Part shown: positions 8,288 to 15,110 of the stretch, piece after piece
Layout: the number at the start of each line of letters is the position of its first letter
Position numbering within the stretch: position 1 is the first letter of the stretch
DNA from: JAPWJZ01 sp038247245
GTDB lineage: Bacteria > Pseudomonadota > Alphaproteobacteria > Micavibrionales > UBA2020
Assembly (NCBI GenBank): GCA_038247245.1
Contig: JBBRVE010000067.1
Span: 1 to 17,006, forward strand
Length of the DNA stretch: 17,006 nucleotides
Direction: 5' to 3'
Translations under genes and position numbers: made by a program
Notes under the pieces: generated by a model
The model's input: only the letters and a program-made list of their open reading frames with translations
The model's database searches: none
What the model was told of the DNA's origin: nothing

Positions 8288-8316
8288 AGAAGTCGATTGG
8301 GGAAGTGAAGTTTCAC

Positions 8317-9345
8317 ATGTTTTTTTCACGCATATTAAATGGCGTTATTAACGCAATTGCTGCGGACGAAAAGCCCGTGCCGACGGATGACGCTCTGCGC
8401 GTGACGACGGCAAGCCTGACCAATACCTTCATCCGCGTTGAGATCCCCGCATCGTTTCCACCCGTGATTGATACCGATAACCAGTTCACTTTGTTGCAAA
8501 TGATCGAAAAAGAATTGGGCGATAAGCATGGCACGACGCTGTCGGAAGCGGGGCGCATCAATATCGTTTACCCGCGTAAGCATCCGCTTAAATTCCCCGG
8601 TCACGACAATACTGCCGAACTCGAGGCAATGAAGGTCTGGCATATGTTGCAACGTGCGAAGCCCGAGGTTGAATGGGTCATTGCGAATGCGCTGAACGAG
8701 TTGCATAAACTCGGACGCACGGGAAACCAGACGAGCATACATGCGCTGACAGCAAAGCAGGAATATGTCGTTTACGACAATGCCACGCAGCAGGGCGCGG
8801 TGTTTCGGTTCGGCCAGGCGGGCAATAATAAAAAAGAATACTTCATCATGATCGATTCCGGGTTCGAGCAGGGTACGACCATGGCGAATCTCCTGAGTTT
8901 TATCGAGGCGAATGGCGGCGCTGTGTTGGGCGCGGCGGTATCCGACCAAAAAATAAACACGCTGCAGCAAAAAAATACATCGATTTTCGACAACAACGGA
9001 CTGCGCGCGGGATTGCGTGCCGAATTCAACGATGCGTCACGCAACATCGGCCGCCTTGCGGAGATGGCATTGGCTTTTTCGGCATCGGCCAAGCGTGACG
9101 GCATGGACATGTCTCCGCAGCAGGCGCTTGACTTGTTCGAGGAAAAACTCAACAAAACGGGTAATAGCGTTTTCTCCATGACCGATGGAGAGGCGTCGCG
9201 CGTCATCGGCACCGTACAGGGAAGCTATGATGCGCCGCTCTCGTTCCGGCAGGTGATCCGCGCGCTTGATGACAAGGCGGCGGAACTGGAGCCGAAAAAA
9301 ACTAAACCCGCGCCGCAATTGCAATCGAAGGGGGCGGCAATATGA
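8317..9345 (+). CDS. Uncharacterised protein with a phosphoribosyltransferase-like loop (paralog 1)
   Basis: A 342-residue protein that I cannot assign to a named family. At residues 176-188 it has hydrophobic residues then D-S-G-F-E-Q-G-T-T, followed by a helix and N-G-G-A-V-L. This is the layout of the PRPP-binding loop of type I phosphoribosyltransferases, except that the second acidic residue of the usual D-D pair is Ser. Other blocks shared with the next gene are RINIVYP-KHP...PGH-NTAE, EWVIANAL...LGR..NQTS.HAL, SRNIGRLAEMALAFSASA and LNKTGNSVFSMTDGE. PRPP binding is inferred from one motif only. There is no signal peptide or membrane segment. I prefer the ATG at 8317 (GAAG six bases upstream) over the GTG at 8305. 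The stop overlaps the start of the next gene (ATGA), so the two are probably made together. Confidence 0.88.
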   Translation: MFFSRILNGVINAIAADEKPVPTDDALRVTTASLTNTFIRVEIPASFPPVIDTDNQFTLLQMIEKELGDKHGTTLSEAGRINIVYPRKHPLKFPGHDNTAELEAMKVWHMLQRAKPEVEWVIANALNELHKLGRTGNQTSIHALTAKQEYVVYDNATQQGAVFRFGQAGNNKKEYFIMIDSGFEQGTTMANLLSFIEANGGAVLGAAVSDQKINTLQQKNTSIFDNNGLRAGLRAEFNDASRNIGRLAEMALAFSASAKRDGMDMSPQQALDLFEEKLNKTGNSVFSMTDGEASRVIGTVQGSYDAPLSFRQVIRALDDKAAELEPKKTKPAPQLQSKGAAI

Positions 9346-10295
9346 GGCGTTCCCTTTCAAAAATTCAGGCGATGCGCGAGGTTTTTAATAAATTGAAAAA
9401 CCCGCCCTATCTGCTTGGCGCGCATGTCAATCCGTCAATGCGACAGGAAATTCCCGCCGATTTTCCGCGCGCGCTCGCGCCTTATAGCGGTGATGAAGCG
9501 TTGCAGTTAATCATGGCCGAACTGAAAAAACGCGGTGTTGATATTAGTGATATCACGCGCATCAATATCGCCTATCCGCATAAACATCCCGGCCTTTACC
9601 CCGGTCACCACAATACGGCGGAGGAGCGCGCGTTTGCGTTCCGTGAACGTATGGAGGCTGTCGCACCGCAGATTGACTGGGTGATCGCCGAGGCATTAGT
9701 CGAGCGCGTGCGCCTCGGCCGATCCGAAAACCAGAGCAGTTTCCACGCCCTGACGGGCAAACAGGAATACGACATTTACCTGAAGATCCAGCATGAGCCC
9801 TTGTCGTTTGCGCATAAGGACAGGGGGCGCGAATTCTTCGTGATCGTCGACAGCACGATCGAACAGGGCACGACTATATCCAACATGATGAGCTATATCC
9901 ATTATAACGGCGGTGATGTATTGATGACGCAAGGCGACCACCGCGTACACATTGCGCAGAAACGTGATGTGGCAAACGATGTAGCCGATATCGGGGCGGC
10001 GTTTAACAATGTTTCGCGCAACACGGGCAGACTGCCGGAGCTTGCGCTGGCATTTTCGATTTCTGCCCGCCGTCACGGTCGTGACTGGACGCCGAGACAG
10101 GCAATCGAAAAGTTCGAGAGCGCTCTGAACAAACATGGCAATTCGGTTTTTGCGCTGACAGATGGCGAAGTCCAGCATCTCGTCAAAAACGTGAATGGCG
10201 CGAAAGAAAACTTCCCCGCCTTGCTTGAAAAACTGGAAAAAACGGCACCGAAACTTAAAAAAGGCCAGTGGATCCCGCAAACCATGCGGTTTTAG
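9342..10295 (+). CDS. Uncharacterised protein with a phosphoribosyltransferase-like loop (paralog 2)
   Basis: A 317-residue paralog of the preceding product, clearly similar along almost the full length. The PRPP-loop-like segment is FFVIVDSTIEQGTT with D170, S171 and E174-Q175-G176-T177-T178, followed by a helix and NGGDVL. The conserved RINIAYPHKHP...PGHHNTAE lies at about 68-93. WVIAEALVERVRLGRSENQS comes next, then HALTGKQEYDIY. The C-terminal block has SRNTGRLPELALAFSISARR and LNKHGNSVFALTDGE. Because the two proteins differ outside these blocks, the shared residues are candidates for active or binding sites. The pair could form a heterodimer; this is inference. The start ATG overlaps the upstream stop by four bases. 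The TAG stop overlaps the TAA of the convergent membrane-protein gene. Confidence 0.88.
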   Translation: MRRSLSKIQAMREVFNKLKNPPYLLGAHVNPSMRQEIPADFPRALAPYSGDEALQLIMAELKKRGVDISDITRINIAYPHKHPGLYPGHHNTAEERAFAFRERMEAVAPQIDWVIAEALVERVRLGRSENQSSFHALTGKQEYDIYLKIQHEPLSFAHKDRGREFFVIVDSTIEQGTTISNMMSYIHYNGGDVLMTQGDHRVHIAQKRDVANDVADIGAAFNNVSRNTGRLPELALAFSISARRHGRDWTPRQAIEKFESALNKHGNSVFALTDGEVQHLVKNVNGAKENFPALLEKLEKTAPKLKKGQWIPQTMRF

Positions 10296-10762
10296 ATAGC
10301 ATTCCGTATGGTAGGCGTCGCGGGTTTGTTACCGGCACCAAAGGCTGATTTCGCTACCTTCATTCCATTTGTAAATGCATTCCCCAAAAAACCGCGAGCG
10401 CCGAGCGCGGAAGTTTTTTCGGGTGCTGTTGCGGCAGGGGTAGAGGGGGTATCTCCGCGCTTGACCTGTTCTTTCTCGTAATGCTTTTGCAGCCCCTCGC
10501 AGATGCGGTTGCTGATGAAGGATTTGACGGCAGAGCTGGCCGCCATGAATGACGCGGATAGCCCGACCTTGGCAGTGGCACCCGCCGCCAGAACGCCGAC
10601 AGCTCCGCCGGTAACTGCGATGCCGATTGCGCCTACACAGAATGCGGCAGCGACCAAACCGCCCCGTTTTGCCCATTTGACGCGTGTATCCAATTGGGCA
10701 TTGGTTAGGCCGCTGGTATCCCTCATCTTGGCGTATTTGTCTTTGATCGCCTGTATGAACAT
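10292..10762 (-). CDS. Small Gly/Ala-rich membrane protein of unknown function
   Basis: A 156-residue protein that is not recognised. The N-terminal 33 residues are charged (MFIQAIKDKYAKMRD...RVKWAKR). A Gly/Ala/Val-rich hydrophobic region follows at about 34-80 (GGLVAAAFCVGAIGIAVTGG, then VGVLAAGATAKVGLSASF). It could form two short membrane helices or one hairpin. A charged stretch (ICEGLQKHYEKEQVKRG) and a Thr/Pro/Ala linker come next, and then a Gly/Ala-rich tail (GARGFLGNAFTNGMKVAKSA). There is no cleavable signal sequence. The ATG at 10762 has a strong ribosome binding site (AGGAG, 10772-10768, five bases away), supporting a real gene. A TAGAAT -10-like box at 10784-10779 has no good -35. 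The gene runs towards the PRTase-like pair and their stops overlap by three bases. Membrane-active or membrane-anchor roles are both possible. Confidence 0.8.
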   Translation of the reverse strand: MFIQAIKDKYAKMRDTSGLTNAQLDTRVKWAKRGGLVAAAFCVGAIGIAVTGGAVGVLAAGATAKVGLSASFMAASSAVKSFISNRICEGLQKHYEKEQVKRGDTPSTPAATAPEKTSALGARGFLGNAFTNGMKVAKSAFGAGNKPATPTIRNAI

Positions 10763-10833
10763 AGGTGCTCCTGCCCGTATTCTAGCCTGAGTCCGTTTTT
10801 TGCGCCTGATTTTTGTTTTAAAGGACGAATTCA

Positions 10834-10853
10834 GGCATTTTCAGAAAAATGCC
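10834..10853. repeat. Perfect inverted repeat, 8-bp arms, 4-base loop
   Basis: GGCATTTT (10834-10841) and AAAATGCC (10846-10853) pair perfectly around CAGA. No T-tract follows on either strand, so an intrinsic terminator is unlikely. It lies about 70 bases upstream of the minus-strand membrane-protein gene and could be an operator or a transcript hairpin. The stretch 10763-10833 shows little else beyond that gene's ribosome binding site and weak -10. Confidence 0.55.
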
Positions 10854-10874
10854 CAATATTGTTTTAACATATTG
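10854..10874. repeat. AT-rich inverted repeat CAATAT-N9-ATATTG
   Basis: CAATAT (10854-10859) and ATATTG (10869-10874) directly abut the preceding hairpin. The 21-base dyad has the size of a dimeric repressor site, but such AT-rich dyads also arise by chance. Confidence 0.3.
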
Positions 10875-10939
10875 AAATGACGCACCTTTCGCCCTATCTG
10901 GCTATGACGCATTTTCAACGCCATGGCGGGGTATGTGAA

Positions 10940-10958
10940 AGGGGCTGTAAAAGCCCCT
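10940..10958. repeat. GC-rich hairpin AGGGGCT-GTAAA-AGCCCCT
   Basis: A perfect 7-bp stem (10940-10946 with 10952-10958) and a 5-base loop lie between the two divergent transcription units. At most three T residues follow on the minus-strand side and none on the plus side, so it is at best a weak terminator. It could mark the end of a short transcript or insulate the rpsB promoter. Confidence 0.45.
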
Positions 10959-10977
10959 GAAATCATCCACGTTTTGC

Positions 10978-11006
10978 TTGCAATAGCATTGAAATGCCTG
11001 TAAAAA
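10978..11006 (+). promoter_or_regulatory. Probable rpsB operon promoter
   Basis: TTGCAA (10978-10983, four of six) and TAAAAA (11001-11006, four of six) are 17 bases apart. A start near 11013 would place the folded leader (from 11022) right at the 5' end of the transcript and give a leader of about 140 bases. TTGAAA-N17-TATCTG (10872-10900) is an alternative. Confidence 0.42.
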
Positions 11007-11021
11007 CGCGACTACTTGAGA

Positions 11022-11123
11022 AGATGCCGGGATGGTCCTGGCATTTAGCTAAAAATCACATGCGGATCTTTGAGGTTGCCACGGCAACCGCTTCGGTGTC
11101 CCCACAAGGGACTTGCATCCGCA
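11022..11123 (+). promoter_or_regulatory. Structured rpsB 5' leader (hairpin plus three-way junction)
   Basis: The first element is an 11-bp stem (11022-11032 with 11036-11046, two G-U pairs) capped by TGG. The second is a closing helix, TGCGGAT (11061-11067) with ATCCGCA (11117-11123). It encloses two hairpins: GGTTGCC/GGCAACC (11074-11080 with 11083-11089; the two innermost bases would be loop) and GTCCC/GGGAC (11098-11102 with 11108-11112). The ribosome binding site (AAAGGA, 11137-11142) follows. Ribosomal protein S2 represses its own rpsB-tsf mRNA in E. coli, so a similar role here is inferred. A direct match to a described leader family was not tested. Confidence 0.6.
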
Positions 11124-11152
11124 GAGGCATAACCGGGAAAGGATAAAACCCA

Positions 11153-11947
11153 ATGACGATGCCCACTTTCACTATGCGCCAGCTCCTCGAAGCAGGCGTT
11201 CACTTCGGCCACAATACCCGCCGCTGGAACCCCAAGATGAAGCCGTACATTTACGGCGACCGTAACAAGGTTCATATCATCAACCTCGAACTGACCGTCC
11301 CCATGCTGCACACCGCCCTGAAAAGCGTGCGCGACATCGTTGCGAACCGCGGCCGCGTCCTGTTCGTCGGCACGAAACGTCAGGCAGCTGACAAAATCGC
11401 CGACACCGCAAAACGTTGCGGCCAGTACTACGTGAACTACCGCTGGCTCGGCGGCATGCTCACCAACTGGAACACCATCTCCGGCTCGATCAAGCGCCTG
11501 CGCACGGTCACCGAGATGCTGGAAAACCCCGAAGTGAAACACGGCATGACCAAAAAAGAGCAGCTCAACCTCTCACGCGAGAAAGAGAAGCTGGAAAAGG
11601 CACTGGGCGGCATTAAAGACATGGGCGGCCTGCCCGACGCGATGATCGTGATCGACGTCATGAAAGAAGCCAACGCGATCACCGAAGCAAAACGCCTCGG
11701 CATTCCCGTGTTCGGCGTCGTTGACACCAATTGCGATCCCGACAACGTCGATTTCCTGATCCCCGGCAACGATGACGCGACCCGCGCCATCAACCTGTAT
11801 TGCGACCTCTTCGCTGAAGCCGTTCTTGACGGTCTGCAGGCTGAAGTGACCGCGTCGGGCGTTGATGCTGGTGCTTCCGCGAACCCGATGCAGGAAGACC
11901 TCGGCTCGAACGACGTGTCCGAAGTGAAAGCAGCCGCAGCCGGCTAA
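11153..11947 (+). CDS. rpsB: 30S ribosomal protein S2
   Basis: This small-subunit protein is needed for S1 binding and 30S assembly. It has 264 residues. The N-terminal signature is MRQLLEAGVHFGHNTRRWNP, followed by MKPYIYGDRNKVHIINLE, VLFVGTKRQAADKIA, YVNYRWLGGMLTNW and IPVFGVVDTNCDPD. The tail after about residue 230 is Ala/Ser/Glu-rich and variable. I chose the ATG at 11153 because AAAGGA lies ten bases upstream; the ATG two codons later is too far from it. The gene leads the rpsB-tsf-pyrH-frr-uppS-cdsA-dxr cluster. A folded leader precedes it and a palindrome separates it from tsf. Confidence 0.98.
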   Translation: MTMPTFTMRQLLEAGVHFGHNTRRWNPKMKPYIYGDRNKVHIINLELTVPMLHTALKSVRDIVANRGRVLFVGTKRQAADKIADTAKRCGQYYVNYRWLGGMLTNWNTISGSIKRLRTVTEMLENPEVKHGMTKKEQLNLSREKEKLEKALGGIKDMGGLPDAMIVIDVMKEANAITEAKRLGIPVFGVVDTNCDPDNVDFLIPGNDDATRAINLYCDLFAEAVLDGLQAEVTASGVDAGASANPMQEDLGSNDVSEVKAAAAG

Positions 11948-11961
11948 TGATGATTTCTTCC

Positions 11962-11994
11962 CCCTTCCTCGCGGGCATGTCCTGCGGGGAAGGG
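11962..11994. repeat. Long GC-rich palindrome between rpsB and tsf
   Basis: Bases 11962-11975 pair with 11981-11994 to give a 14-bp stem (two G-U pairs) with the loop CATGT. The arms read CCCTTCCTCGCGGG and CCTGCGGGGAAGGG. No T-tract follows, so full termination before tsf is unlikely. It may protect the mRNA, set the S2 to EF-Ts ratio or belong to a dispersed repeat family, because a similar palindrome follows tsf. Confidence 0.6.
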
Positions 11995-12052
11995 CGGGAA
12001 GGAACCTCAAAGAATAAACCTCCGCCACCCAAATCCGTTAAGGGGAATTTGA

Positions 12053-12976
12053 ATGACTGAAATCACAGCAAAGCTCGTGCAGGAACTCCGCGAAAAAAGC
12101 GGCGCCGGCATGATGGACTGCAAAAAAGCGCTTGTTGAAACCAAGGGCGACGTTGAAGCCGCCATGGACTTCCTGCGTAAAAAAGGCCTCGCTTCCGCCG
12201 CCAAGAAATCAGGCCGCGCAGCATCCGAAGGCCTCGTTTCCGTTGCGACCGCCGGCACCTTCGCCGTTGCAATCGAACTGAACGCAGAAACCGACTTCGT
12301 TGCGCGCAACGACCAGTTCCAGAAACTGCTGAACGACGTGACTGACCTCGCCGTGAAGAACAAGATCGAAAGCCTCGACGCGCTGAAGGCCGCAAAACTC
12401 GGCGACAAGACCGTCGAGCTGACCGTGACCGAACTGGTCGCCAGCATCGGCGAAAACATGAACCTGCGCCGCATGCAGGCGCTGTCCGTGAATTCGGGTG
12501 TCGTCGCAAGCTATGTGCACAACCAGGTCATCCCCGGCCGCGGCAAGATCGGCGTGCTCGTCGCTCTTGAATCGACCGGCAACGCAGAGAAACTGGCAGC
12601 CCTCGGCCGCCAGCTGGCAATGCACATCGCGGCATCCCGCCCTGAAGCGCTCACCACCGAAGCCCTCGACAAGGACATGGTCGCACGCGAACGCGCCATC
12701 CACGCAGACAAGGCTTCCAAGAGCGGCAAGCCCGCGGACATCATCGAGAAAATGGTCGATGGTTCCATGCGCAAATACTACGAACAAGTCATCCTGATGG
12801 AGCAGACCTTCATCATCGACGGCGCGACCAAAATCTCCGCTGTTCTCCAGAACGCGGAAAAAGATGCTGGCGCACCCGTGAAGCTCACCGGCTATGTGCG
12901 CTTTGAACTGGGTGAAGGCGTCGAGAAAAAAGTCGACGATTTCGCTGAAGAAGTCGCCAAAATGGCGGCCGGCTAA
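12053..12976 (+). CDS. tsf: Translation elongation factor Ts
   Basis: This is the guanine-nucleotide exchange factor that releases GDP from EF-Tu. It has 307 residues. The N-terminal UBA-like domain has VQELREKSGAGMMDCKKALV. The core contains the conserved TDFVARN with Asp81 and Phe82, which in the E. coli enzyme insert near the EF-Tu Mg2+ site. The second core subdomain starts at IPGRGKIGVLVALES, and QVILMEQTFIID is near the C-terminus. The start is fixed by AAGGGGA (12040-12046) six bases upstream of the ATG. The gene sits between two GC-rich palindromes inside an otherwise tightly packed operon. Confidence 0.98.
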   Translation: MTEITAKLVQELREKSGAGMMDCKKALVETKGDVEAAMDFLRKKGLASAAKKSGRAASEGLVSVATAGTFAVAIELNAETDFVARNDQFQKLLNDVTDLAVKNKIESLDALKAAKLGDKTVELTVTELVASIGENMNLRRMQALSVNSGVVASYVHNQVIPGRGKIGVLVALESTGNAEKLAALGRQLAMHIAASRPEALTTEALDKDMVARERAIHADKASKSGKPADIIEKMVDGSMRKYYEQVILMEQTFIIDGATKISAVLQNAEKDAGAPVKLTGYVRFELGEGVEKKVDDFAEEVAKMAAG

Positions 12977-12986
12977 CAGATAAATT

Positions 12987-13034
12987 GGCTTCCTTCCCGG
13001 CCCCTCTCCCCAGGGGCGGGGACGGGAAGGGGCC
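12987..13034. repeat. Long GC-rich palindrome between tsf and pyrH
   Basis: CCTTCCCG (12992-12999) pairs with CGGGAAGG (13023-13030). Inside it CCCC (13001-13004) pairs with GGGG (13018-13021), and four more pairs form to a 3-base loop. GGC/GCC at the outer ends (12987-12989 with 13032-13034) extends the stem. Like the palindrome before tsf it has a CCTTCC...GGAAGG base and no T-tract. It fills much of the 100-base gap before pyrH. Confidence 0.6.
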
Positions 13035-13076
13035 GATACTGCTGCAGACACCAGACAAAGTTTCGGGGGATATATA

Positions 13077-13811
13077 ATGTCGAAGACGCGGTTCAAGCGT
13101 GTGCTTCTCAAGATTTCGGGCGAAGCCCTGATGGGCGGCGGCGAATACGGCATTGATACCGAAACCGTCAACCGCGTCGCGCAGGATGTCAAAGAAGCCA
13201 TCAAGCTTGGCGTGCAGGTCTGCCTTGTCATCGGCGGCGGCAATATTTTCCGTGGCGTCTCCGGCGCGGCTGTCGGCATGGATCGCGCTTCGGCCGACTA
13301 TATGGGTATGCTCGCGACCGTCATCAACTCCCTCGCCATGCAAAACGCGCTCGAAAAAATCGGCGTCGATACGCGTGTGCAATCCGCCATTCCCATGGAT
13401 ACCGTCTGCGAACCCTACATCCGCCGCCGTGCGAAACGCCATATCGAAAAAGGCCGCGTCGTGATTTTCGGCGCAGGCACCGGTAACCCGTTCTTCACGA
13501 CCGACACGGCCGCCGCGCTGCGCGCATCGGAAATGGGCTGCGACGCGCTGCTGAAAGGCACCAAGGTTGACGGCGTTTACTCCGCCGATCCCGCGAAAAA
13601 CCCGAACGCGACCAAGTTCGATACGCTCACCTATCTTGACGTGCTGGCGCGTGACCTTGGCGTCATGGACGCCTCCGCGATTTCGCTCGCGCGCGAAAGC
13701 AAAATTCCCGTCATCGTTTTTTCCATCAAGAGCCCCGGCGCCTTCCCCGAACTTATGCAGGGCAGGGGCGCATGCACCATCGTAACCGAGAAGGAAGTCG
13801 TCAATGGCTGA
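13077..13811 (+). CDS. pyrH: Uridylate kinase (UMP kinase)
   Basis: This cytoplasmic hexameric enzyme of the amino-acid-kinase fold converts UMP and ATP to UDP in pyrimidine nucleotide synthesis. It has 244 residues. The N-terminal nucleotide-binding segment is VLLKISGEALMG, followed by LVIGGGNIFRG (phosphate loop), ADYMGMLATVINSLAMQ, FGAGTGNPFFTTDTAAALRA and KVDGVYSADPAKNP. GGGGGA (13065-13070) lies six bases before the ATG. The stop lies within the start of frr: the two genes overlap by eight bases (ATGGCTGA), indicating translational coupling. Confidence 0.98.
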   Translation: MSKTRFKRVLLKISGEALMGGGEYGIDTETVNRVAQDVKEAIKLGVQVCLVIGGGNIFRGVSGAAVGMDRASADYMGMLATVINSLAMQNALEKIGVDTRVQSAIPMDTVCEPYIRRRAKRHIEKGRVVIFGAGTGNPFFTTDTAAALRASEMGCDALLKGTKVDGVYSADPAKNPNATKFDTLTYLDVLARDLGVMDASAISLARESKIPVIVFSIKSPGAFPELMQGRGACTIVTEKEVVNG

Positions 13812-14361
13812 CATCAATCTGAATGACCTCGAGCGCCGCATGGGCGCGTCCCATGAAAGCTACTCCAAGGAACTGGGCGGGTTGCGCACCGGTCGCGCTT
13901 CCGCGAGCCTGCTGGATACCGTTCAGGTCGAAGTGTATGGCGCAAAAATGCCCCTGAACCAAGTGGCCTCCGTTTCCGTCGCCGAAGCCCGCCTGCTGAA
14001 CGTCCAGGTCTGGGATACGAACAACACCAAGGCCGTTGAAAAGGCGATTGCATCCGCCGGTCTCGGCCTCAACCCCCAGCCGTCCGGCTCGCTCATCCGC
14101 GTGCCGCTACCTGGCCTGACCGAAGAACGCCGCGCTGAACTGGCGAAGGTCGCCGCGAAATATGCCGAAGGTGCCCGCGTTGCCGTCCGCAACATCCGCC
14201 GCGAAGGCATGGATATGGCGAAAAAGCTGAAGACCGAAGGCAAGCTGTCCGAAGACGCTCTCAAGACGAGCGAGGAAAAGATCCAGAAGATGACCGATAC
14301 ATGGATCAAGAAAATCGACGACAGCCTTGCGCACAAGGAAACCGAAATCAAGCAGGTCTGA
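13804..14361 (+). CDS. frr: Ribosome-recycling factor
   Basis: With EF-G, this factor splits post-termination ribosomes. It has 185 residues, the standard length. Domain I helices carry LGGLRTGRASASLLD near the N-terminus and a long C-terminal helix pair (VRNIRREGMDMAKKL, then SEEKIQKMTDTWIKKIDD). Domain II lies between them (VYGAKMPLNQVASVSV...LIRVPLPGLTEERR). The end KETEIKQV is typical. The start overlaps pyrH by eight bases, and the uppS start follows eight bases after the stop. Confidence 0.98.
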   Translation: MADINLNDLERRMGASHESYSKELGGLRTGRASASLLDTVQVEVYGAKMPLNQVASVSVAEARLLNVQVWDTNNTKAVEKAIASAGLGLNPQPSGSLIRVPLPGLTEERRAELAKVAAKYAEGARVAVRNIRREGMDMAKKLKTEGKLSEDALKTSEEKIQKMTDTWIKKIDDSLAHKETEIKQV

Positions 14362-14369
14362 CCCTTGTC

Positions 14370-15110
14370 ATGACCCAGCCCGTCCCCAAGCTCGCTGTAT
14401 TGCCGCAGCATGTCGCCATCATCATGGACGGCAACGGCAGGTGGGCGACTACGCGGGGATTGAGCCGCACCGAAGGCCATAAAAAAGGCGCTGAAGCGGC
14501 GCAGCGCGTGGTCGAGGCTGCGCGCGACATGGGCATCCCTTACATCACGTTGTTCAGCTTTTCGTCCGAAAACTGGAACCGCCCCCCCGCCGAAATCGAC
14601 GATTTGATGAACCTGCTGCGCTATTACCTCACCCGCGAAATGGCGGAGATGAAGAAGAACGGCGCGCGCCTGCTGGTCATCGGCGACCGCACGAAACTGC
14701 CGCAGGATATCGTGAACATCATCCTGAAGGTGGAGGACGAAACCAAGGACAACCGCCGCATCACCGTTGTGATCGCGCTTTCCTATGGCGGACGGCAGGA
14801 TATCGTTTTCGCAGCGCGTGAGCTGGCGCGTCTTGCGAAGGCGAACGAGGTGGATATCGAAAAAATCGACGAGGATATTTTCTCGCGCTACCTGATGACG
14901 CGCGGCATCCCCGATCCCGACCTGATGATCCGCACCAGCGGTGAATCGCGCATCAGCAACTTCCTGATGTGGCAGCTGGCCTATGCGGAACTGTTCTTCA
15001 CCAATACCCTCTGGCCTGATTTCGGCCGCAAGGATATGGAGGAGGCGGTTGCTTTCTTTAACGGTCGCGACCGTCGCTATGGCGGATTATCGCGCAAAGC
15101 AGGGGAATGA
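14370..15110 (+). CDS. uppS: Undecaprenyl diphosphate synthase (cis-prenyltransferase)
   Basis: The enzyme extends farnesyl diphosphate with eight isopentenyl units to the C55 carrier lipid used for peptidoglycan and other envelope polymers. It has 246 residues. The catalytic Asp20 is in HVAIIMDGNGRWA, followed by GHKKGAEAAQRVVEAA and the loop FSFSSENWNRP. Near the C-terminus are DLMIRTSGESRISNFLMWQ and YAELFFTNTLWPDF. I chose the ATG at 14370. An in-frame ATG at 14301 lies within frr and its extra residues are only frr read in another frame. The TGA overlaps the cdsA start (ATGA). Confidence 0.97.
   Translation: MTQPVPKLAVLPQHVAIIMDGNGRWATTRGLSRTEGHKKGAEAAQRVVEAARDMGIPYITLFSFSSENWNRPPAEIDDLMNLLRYYLTREMAEMKKNGARLLVIGDRTKLPQDIVNIILKVEDETKDNRRITVVIALSYGGRQDIVFAARELARLAKANEVDIEKIDEDIFSRYLMTRGIPDPDLMIRTSGESRISNFLMWQLAYAELFFTNTLWPDFGRKDMEEAVAFFNGRDRRYGGLSRKAGE

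Noticed and set aside
8305..8316. GTG at 8305 as the start of the first PRTase-like gene
   Set aside because: It would lie about 11 bases after the predicted transcription start and directly touches the GGGGAA, so the ATG at 8317 fits better.
10940..10958. Intrinsic terminator for either neighbouring unit
   Set aside because: The stem is good but no proper T-tract follows on either strand, so it is listed only as an inverted repeat.
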